Part shown: positions 59,994 through 64,000 of the stretch, in pieces
Layout: every line of letters begins with the position of its first letter
How positions within the stretch are numbered: the first letter of the stretch is position 1
DNA from: an uncultured Oscillospiraceae bacterium
GTDB lineage: Bacteria > Bacillota > Clostridia > Oscillospirales > Oscillospiraceae
Length of the DNA stretch: 64,000 nucleotides
Reading direction: 5' to 3'
Assembly: GCA_934589675.1 (NCBI GenBank)
Contig: CAKTOF010000005.1
Coordinates: 91,546 to 155,545, forward strand
Program-made: the position numbers and the translations under genes
The notes under the pieces: model-generated
What the model was told of the DNA's origin: nothing
What the model saw: only the letters and a program-made list of their open reading frames with translations
Databases searched by the model: none

Positions 59994-60022
59994 ATTATAG
60001 TATACGTTTGAAAAATATGCAA
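59994..60022 (-). promoter_or_regulatory. Promoter of ktrB-ktrA and following genes
   Basis: Minus strand TTGCAT (60017-60022), 17-base spacer, TATAAT (59994-59999), about 42 bases before ktrB. Confidence 0.65.
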
Positions 60023-60041
60023 GCGCAGCAGGCCCGCGGGC

Positions 60042-60077
60042 AAAAAAAGCCCGCACGCCGCGCCGTGCAGGCTTTTC
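60042..60077 (-). terminator. Terminator of the LysR regulator gene
   Basis: Imperfect stem AAAAGCC-GCACG / CGTGC-GGCTTTT, with TTTTTTT on the minus strand after it. Confidence 0.8.
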
Positions 60078-60090
60078 TTATGCGCCGCCG

Positions 60091-61029
60091 TCATTCCGGC
60101 GCCGCATTCTGTTCGTTTTCCGCACGGCTTGGCAGCGCGCAAGCGCCGTCCGGCTCTGTCTGCGAAGCCGTCAGAAACAGCTCGACCGCAGGGTTGCCGG
60201 TATCCCGATCCCATGCAAGGCAAAAGTCCACGTCCGGCAGCTCCGGCAGCGGGCAGTGCGCCAGCCGCGGGTGGTTGCAGGCCTGATGGTACTGGTTGAA
60301 GGCCGCGATCCCCGATCCAAGCTCCACCGCCGTGATCTGCGCGCGCAGATCCGGCACACGCAGGAAGCGCGGCGTAAAGCCGGCCTCCTGACAGCTGCGG
60401 CGCATCAGAACCGAAACGACGTTGGACTCTTCCGCCTCCAGCTCAACAAAGGTCTCGCCGGAAAAATCCCGCAGCGTGAGGTCTTTCCGCTGCGCCTGCG
60501 GGTATTTCTTCGGAAATACGATCTCGTTTTTCAGGGAATAAAGGTGCCGCCACCGGAATTCCGGCCGCTCGGCCACGTCCAGTTCAAGCGTGACGGCGAT
60601 GTCTGCCCCGCCCGTGCGCAGCGCCGTGAGCAGGTCATGGAAGGAATGGCGCTGGCTGCTGACTTCAATGCCCGGATACCGGGAGCGGAAGCGCTGGATC
60701 AATTCATAGAGCTGCTGATCCATAAGCTGGCCTTCCAGCATCCCGATGCGCAGCGTCCCGTTCTCGCCGGAGGAGATTCTCCGCGCCGACTCCAGCAGCT
60801 CATCAAATTGCTGCGTCAGCCCGGTCAGCCCGTCGCGCAGGATCTCTCCCTGCGCCGTCAGCCGGTTGGACTTCCAGCCGCGGACAAAAAGAGAAAAGCC
60901 CAGCTCCTTTTCCAGAGAGGATATCTGGCGGCCAAAGGTGGGCTGCGTCATATAGAGTTTTTCCGCCGCTTCCGTAAAGCTGCCCGAGCGCGCCGCTTCC
61001 AGGAAGCATCTGATCTGCACAGAATTCAA
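60091..61029 (-). CDS. LysR family transcriptional regulator with TTG start
   Basis: 312 residues. N-terminal winged helix (IRCFLEAARSGSFTEAAEKLYMTQPTFGRQISSLEKELG) and a C-terminal periplasmic-binding-like effector domain (GTLRIGMLEGQLMDQQLYE...; FVELEAEESNVV). The start is TTG at 61027-61029 with AGGAGG 8 bases upstream; no ATG lies nearby. Divergent from the three-gene operon at 61239, the usual layout for a LysR regulator and its target. A dyad in the intergenic region is a likely binding site. The inducer is unknown. Confidence 0.93.
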   Translation of the reverse strand: MNSVQIRCFLEAARSGSFTEAAEKLYMTQPTFGRQISSLEKELGFSLFVRGWKSNRLTAQGEILRDGLTGLTQQFDELLESARRISSGENGTLRIGMLEGQLMDQQLYELIQRFRSRYPGIEVSSQRHSFHDLLTALRTGGADIAVTLELDVAERPEFRWRHLYSLKNEIVFPKKYPQAQRKDLTLRDFSGETFVELEAEESNVVSVLMRRSCQEAGFTPRFLRVPDLRAQITAVELGSGIAAFNQYHQACNHPRLAHCPLPELPDVDFCLAWDRDTGNPAVELFLTASQTEPDGACALPSRAENEQNAAPE

Positions 61030-61050
61030 GCCGATCCCCTCCTGTTTTTT

Positions 61051-61078
61051 ATTATAACGGACGGGAAAATCTGTTCAA
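61051..61078 (-). promoter_or_regulatory. Promoter of the LysR gene
   Basis: Minus strand TTGAAC (61073-61078), 16-base spacer, TATAAT (61051-61056). Confidence 0.65.
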
Positions 61079-61124
61079 CCAACGCAAATCGTAGGAAATT
61101 CAGAAAACACCGCCATCCGCATCA

Positions 61125-61141
61125 CTTTCAGGATCTGAAAG
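61125..61141 (+). promoter_or_regulatory. Candidate LysR-box operator
   Basis: Perfect dyad CTTTCAG-GAT-CTGAAAG containing T-N11-A, the LysR recognition pattern. It lies midway between the regulator and the divergent operon. The operon side has only weak promoter elements (CTGGCA, 18-base spacer, TACGAT at 61190-61195), which fits an activated promoter. Confidence 0.55.
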
Positions 61142-61238
61142 GACTTCTTCCGATCATCGTTCTGGCAAGACCGCCCCTTTCCTGTTACGATGAGACCGGA
61201 ACCGAACAAAATTCACCGAGAAAAGGAGCATATTCGTT

Positions 61239-62789
61239 ATGGCAATTGCAAAAGCAGCAGACGTGAAGCTGGTCGTTCAGCCCGTCATCGGCATTATGGT
61301 GCATGAGTATGTCTTTGAGGGCCCCTGCCGTTTTGGCGAGGGAGATACGCTGACGCTGGAGTTCGACCGCATGGTGGGCGCGGACGGCTACAAGGCGTTC
61401 CGCGAGAATCTGGCGCGGTACATCCAGCCCGAGCAGGACTTTGAGATGCTTGACCCGGTCAGCTGCGAGATCACGGAATCGTTTGAGGTCACCGAGGCCA
61501 TGATGGCGGAGCTGACGAAGAACGACGCCCGGGCGGACGTCTATCTCTTCACCTCCATCGGGCGCACCTATCCCGTCGTTCTGGCGCTGGCCACGCGCAC
61601 GAAAAAGCCGTTTATCTGCCTGCAGGAATGCTGCGACAAGACGCAGGTTCCGGCCATGCTCCGCGCGCGTGGGCTTACCTGCGTGTCTGAGATGACATGG
61701 GAGGAGACCGTCAAAAAGATGAAGGCCTTCCGCCTGAAGAAGGTGCTCAGCAAAAGCAAGATGCTGCTGGTCACGCGGGCCTTTACCAACTCTGCAATGG
61801 TGTCCGCCTGCGACGGCTTCCTCAACATCGACGACGCGGCGCAGCGTCTCGGCTTTGACTATCAGTGCGTGGACGTGCACGAATTCCTCGACCAGTCCCA
61901 TATGGAGGGCGAACCGTGCCCGACGCTCCCCACCCGCAGACCCATGCAGTTCACGGCCGCTGACCGCGCGCAGTGGGAGGCCAGAGCGGACGAGCTGATC
62001 GCCGGAGCCGGCCAGTGCAACGTGGCAAAGGACGAGGTGGTCAACGGCCTGCGCTTCTACGCCACGGCGAAGAAGTTTATGGATCACTACGAGTGCAACG
62101 CCTTCTCGGTGCCCTGCCCCGAGATGTGCGCCACGACCCGGCTGAATCAGGAGCACATGACGCCATGCTTTGCCCATTCGCTGCTCAACGCCGAGGGCAT
62201 TTGCTCTGCCTGCGAATATGACATCCCCGGCCTCGTGGCACAGATCATGCTCTCGAGCGCGGCAAAGGCCGGCGCTTACATGGGCAACTGCGTGCCGCTC
62301 TACTACGAGGCGGACGGAAAGACCGTCTCCACATTCATGGCGCCCTCGAACGACCTTCAGGACAAGGTAAACGCCATGGCGGACGAGGAGCGCGCCAACC
62401 TCATCATCACCTACCACTCGTCCATCAACCTTCAGATGCGGGGCTACGACGCCGAGCCGCTGTCGTACGACATCCGCAACTACACCGGCTCCGGCTGGGG
62501 TCCCACCATGCGCCACGACTTCCGCGAGGACAAGGGTCAGACGCTGACCATGGCCCGCATCTCCCCCGACGCCAAGACGCTCTTTGTCGCCCGCGGCACG
62601 GTGGTCGCCGGCACCGGCGAGCAGATGAGCGGCTGCACGCAGGGCGTGCTGTTCACGGTGAAGGACAGCAAGGACTTCTTCCACAAGCAGTGCAACGTCG
62701 GCAACCACGTCCCCATGGTCATGGCGGACTGCTTCGATGAGCTCGTCGAGCTAGGTCATCTGCTCGGCTTGAACGTCGTCACTGCCTGA
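61239..62789 (+). CDS. L-fucose/L-arabinose isomerase-fold protein (COG2407-like), cysteine-rich, function unknown
   Basis: 516 residues. The C-terminal half resembles the isomerase active-site layout: a C-x-x-C-E-x-D segment at 322-328 (Glu326, Asp328 as possible metal ligands), TYHSS with His393 and CNVGNHVPMVMADCFDEL with His490. The order matches L-fucose isomerase-like proteins, whose metal ligands are Glu, Asp and His. It has more than 15 cysteines, including CPEMC and ICSAC. The N-terminal third is alpha/beta. AAAGGAG lies 10 bases before ATG 61239. It overlaps the next gene by one base (TGATG). The substrate is not known; a plain sugar isomerase is possible, but SufE next door makes a sulfur link worth testing. 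Confidence 0.75.
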   Translation: MAIAKAADVKLVVQPVIGIMVHEYVFEGPCRFGEGDTLTLEFDRMVGADGYKAFRENLARYIQPEQDFEMLDPVSCEITESFEVTEAMMAELTKNDARADVYLFTSIGRTYPVVLALATRTKKPFICLQECCDKTQVPAMLRARGLTCVSEMTWEETVKKMKAFRLKKVLSKSKMLLVTRAFTNSAMVSACDGFLNIDDAAQRLGFDYQCVDVHEFLDQSHMEGEPCPTLPTRRPMQFTAADRAQWEARADELIAGAGQCNVAKDEVVNGLRFYATAKKFMDHYECNAFSVPCPEMCATTRLNQEHMTPCFAHSLLNAEGICSACEYDIPGLVAQIMLSSAAKAGAYMGNCVPLYYEADGKTVSTFMAPSNDLQDKVNAMADEERANLIITYHSSINLQMRGYDAEPLSYDIRNYTGSGWGPTMRHDFREDKGQTLTMARISPDAKTLFVARGTVVAGTGEQMSGCTQGVLFTVKDSKDFFHKQCNVGNHVPMVMADCFDELVELGHLLGLNVVTA

Positions 62790-63214
62790 TGACGCAGCAG
62801 GAGTTTACGGCTCTGCTTGCACAAAACCGGGCCAGAGCGGAGGCGATCGCCTCCGCTCTGGCCGCTGCCCCGGCCGAGCAGGTAGAGCCGCTGGTGCGGG
62901 AGTTTCTGGCCTGTAAATATTTTCTGACCGCGGATGAGATGGATACGGACGACCTGATCCGGCTGGGCGAGCGGAGCACCGAGAAGCTGGCCAACCTGCA
63001 AAAGGGCGGCCTGCACTACGCGGACAAAAACGCGGGCTGCACCACCGCCGGCTCCTCCACCATCAAGAAGGTGCTGCTGGCGATGGCGCTGGGAAAAGCC
63101 GTCGGCAGAAAGCTCGACGCCGACGCTGTGGCCTGCGCCGAGACGATCCCGCAGCTGTCCGCGCTGCTTCTGCAAACGCGGGAAGCGCCGCAGGACGGAG
63201 CGATATCCACATGA
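62789..63214 (+). CDS. Unknown 141-residue helical protein between the isomerase-fold protein and SufE
   Basis: Not recognised. Alpha-rich, with an Ala-rich N-terminal helix, DEMDTDDLIRLGERSTEKLANLQKGG, then the most conserved-looking segment YADKNAGCTTAGSSTIKKVLLAMALGKAVG (Cys84). Cysteines also at 42 and 106. The ATG overlaps the upstream stop by one base, no ribosome site is evident and a 34-bp perfect palindrome lies over codons 14-25. Its ATGA stop overlaps the SufE start. The Cys84 loop next to a sulfur-acceptor gene suggests a persulfide or cofactor-binding role; this is inference. Confidence 0.75.
   Translation: MTQQEFTALLAQNRARAEAIASALAAAPAEQVEPLVREFLACKYFLTADEMDTDDLIRLGERSTEKLANLQKGGLHYADKNAGCTTAGSSTIKKVLLAMALGKAVGRKLDADAVACAETIPQLSALLLQTREAPQDGAIST
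62830..62863. repeat. Perfect 34-bp palindrome inside the gene at 62789
   Basis: Two 17-base arms with no spacer, centred between 62846 and 62847; the arm begins GGCCAGAGCGG. As RNA it forms a stem of about 15 pairs with a GATC loop 40 bases after the start codon. No T-run follows, so it is not a terminator. Confidence 0.9.
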
Positions 63215-63636
63215 CGCTGGAAGAAAAGCAGACGCAGCTCATCGCGCAAATCAACGCCCTCGGAGACTGCTTTGATCAGTACAACTATCTGATCGTCCGC
63301 TCCGGCGACCTGCCGCCCTATCCCGAGCAGCATCGGACCGAGCAGACTCTGGTCAGAGGCTGTCAGTCAAAGCTCTGGCTCCACCTGCGCTTCGAGGCAG
63401 GCCGGCTCCATCTGGACTGCGACAGCGACGCTCTGATCTTAAAAGGCGTGCTCGCCATCCTGCGCGATCTGGTGGAAGATGCGCCCGCCCGGGAGCTGGC
63501 TGCCATCCGCTGGCGCTTTTTGGACGAGACGGAGCTGGGCGCGACGTTCACCTCCGAGCGCAGCGCCGGAATGCGCCGCGTTCTGGAGACGATCCGGCGC
63601 GCAGCAGAAGAAAACTGCATAGAAAAAGCCCGCTGA
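63211..63636 (+). CDS. SufE-family sulfur acceptor
   Basis: 141 residues, the normal SufE size. Acceptor cysteine in VRGCQSKLWL at residue 51, the same position as E. coli SufE. RFEAGRLHLDCDSDALILKGVLAIL and FLDETELGATFTSERSAGM follow the family pattern. SufE takes a persulfide from a cysteine desulfurase and stimulates it; no desulfurase gene (sufS/csdA) is in the window and the gene sits instead with an isomerase-fold protein. GGAG 10 bases before ATG 63211, which overlaps the previous stop (ATGA). Confidence 0.92.
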   Translation: MTLEEKQTQLIAQINALGDCFDQYNYLIVRSGDLPPYPEQHRTEQTLVRGCQSKLWLHLRFEAGRLHLDCDSDALILKGVLAILRDLVEDAPARELAAIRWRFLDETELGATFTSERSAGMRRVLETIRRAAEENCIEKAR

Positions 63637-63656
63637 CACCGGTCAGCGGGCTTTTG
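63624..63656. terminator. Bidirectional terminator after the SufE operon
   Basis: A 14-bp stem AAAAGCCCGCTGAC / GTCAGCGGGCTTTT, loop ACCG. It ends with T-runs on both strands and also serves the convergent gene at 63702. Confidence 0.9.
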
Positions 63657-63701
63657 TTGTATGGATCGCGCCGTGAAAAAGGCGCTTTTGCAATCAAGCG
63701 G

Positions 63702-64000
63702 TCAATAGAGCTTTGCGCCGGCGGGGATGTGGGGATCGACCATCAGAAGATGCAGCTGCTCCTCGCCGCCGTTTTCATGGTGCACGGCAGAGATCAGCAT
63801 ACCGCAGGAATCGATGCCCATCATCTTTCTGGGCGGGAGGTTCGTGATGGCGATGCAGGTCTTGCCAATCAGCTTCTCCGGCTCGTAATAGTCATGAATA
63901 CCGCTCAAAATGACCCTATCTACGCCGGTTCCGTCGTCCAAAACGAACTTTAAGAGCTTTTTGGACTTCTTCACGGCTTCGCATTCCTTGACCTTTACGG
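63702..64000 (-). CDS. tRNA-binding (EMAP/MetG C-terminal-like) domain protein, 5' end outside the window
   Basis: The last 98 codons are visible, open to the window edge. The fragment reads SKKLLKFVLDDG, VILSGIHDYYEPEKLIGKTCIAITNLPPRKMMGIDSCGML and ends DPHIPAGAKLY: the OB-fold tRNA-binding domain at the C-terminus of many MetRS, or a free-standing beta-type protein. A GTG at 63974 is internal to the domain, so I treat it as a codon, not a start. The pattern SKKLL follows a VKVKECEAV stretch further upstream. Convergent with the sufE gene. Confidence 0.85.
   Translation of the reverse strand, partial: VKVKECEAVKKSKKLLKFVLDDGTGVDRVILSGIHDYYEPEKLIGKTCIAITNLPPRKMMGIDSCGMLISAVHHENGGEEQLHLLMVDPHIPAGAKLY

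Noticed and set aside
63001..63060. YADKNAGCTT in the 141-residue protein as the N-terminal YLDNAATT motif of a cysteine desulfurase
   Set aside because: The match is short, the protein is far too small for a PLP fold and no PLP lysine is visible. Neighbouring sufE makes the resemblance tempting but unsupported.
63702..63974. GTG at 63974 as the start of a complete small tRNA-binding protein
   Set aside because: The reading frame continues to the window edge with the family pattern (VKVKECEAV), so the gene is partial.

Overview
The window is about 64 kb of GC-rich, densely coding chromosome from a Gram-positive-type anaerobe. It most likely belongs to Bacillota, class Clostridia, in the Oscillospiraceae/Flavonifractor-Oscillibacter-Intestinimonas neighbourhood. 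Evidence: Firmicute gene orders (dprA-topA-trmFO, plsX-rnc-smc-ftsY, yhbY-nadD-yqeK-rsfS, alr-mazF); a T-box leader on pheST; IreB and a CD1247-type zinc-ribbon protein; TTGACA-N17-TATAAT promoters; strong AGGAGG ribosome sites; and palindromic intergenic repeats of a kind I associate with this group. The genus is inferred, not shown.

Layout. 1-8.3 kb: end of an ABC ATPase, a divergent mutY-thioesterase-flavoprotein operon, a CCA-adding enzyme, murC, a FeoA-FeoB fusion and an orphan membrane protein. 8.3-17 kb: a five-gene dipeptide/oligopeptide ABC importer (binding protein, two permeases, two ATPases) plus two small membrane proteins; one permease and the binding protein carry large extra domains. 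17.2-28.8 kb (minus strand): M3 oligopeptidase, FtsK/SpoIIIE, UppP, a TepA-like ClpP-fold protease, unknown proteins, then nnrDE - lipoprotein - alr - mazF with no antitoxin gene. 28.8-34.4 kb (plus): T-box-pheS-pheT, ireB, a 96-residue unknown protein and an NlpC/P60 wall hydrolase. 34.8-38.3 kb: zinc-ribbon protein, EF-P, proline aminopeptidase, YqeG phosphatase, an unknown gene and rpsU.

38.4-60 kb is one minus-strand run of 16 housekeeping genes: ktrB-ktrA, a SpoU methyltransferase, dprA, topA, trmFO, plsX, rnc, smc, ftsY, rph, rdgB, yhbY, nadD-yqeK, an LCP glycopolymer ligase, rsfS and leuS. Genes mostly overlap or nearly touch; a terminator and new promoter separate rnc from smc. They cover DNA topology and segregation, RNA processing, membrane lipid start-up, NAD synthesis, cell wall and translation.

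60-63.6 kb is the least conventional part. A LysR regulator with a TTG start is divergent from three translationally coupled genes: an L-fucose/L-arabinose isomerase-fold protein rich in cysteine, a small unknown protein and a SufE-like sulfur acceptor. A LysR-box palindrome lies between them, and a perfect 34-bp palindrome lies inside the middle gene. This is my best candidate for an undescribed pathway. The window ends in the tRNA-binding domain of a MetG-like protein. I saw no phage, insertion sequence, CRISPR array, rRNA or tRNA gene.
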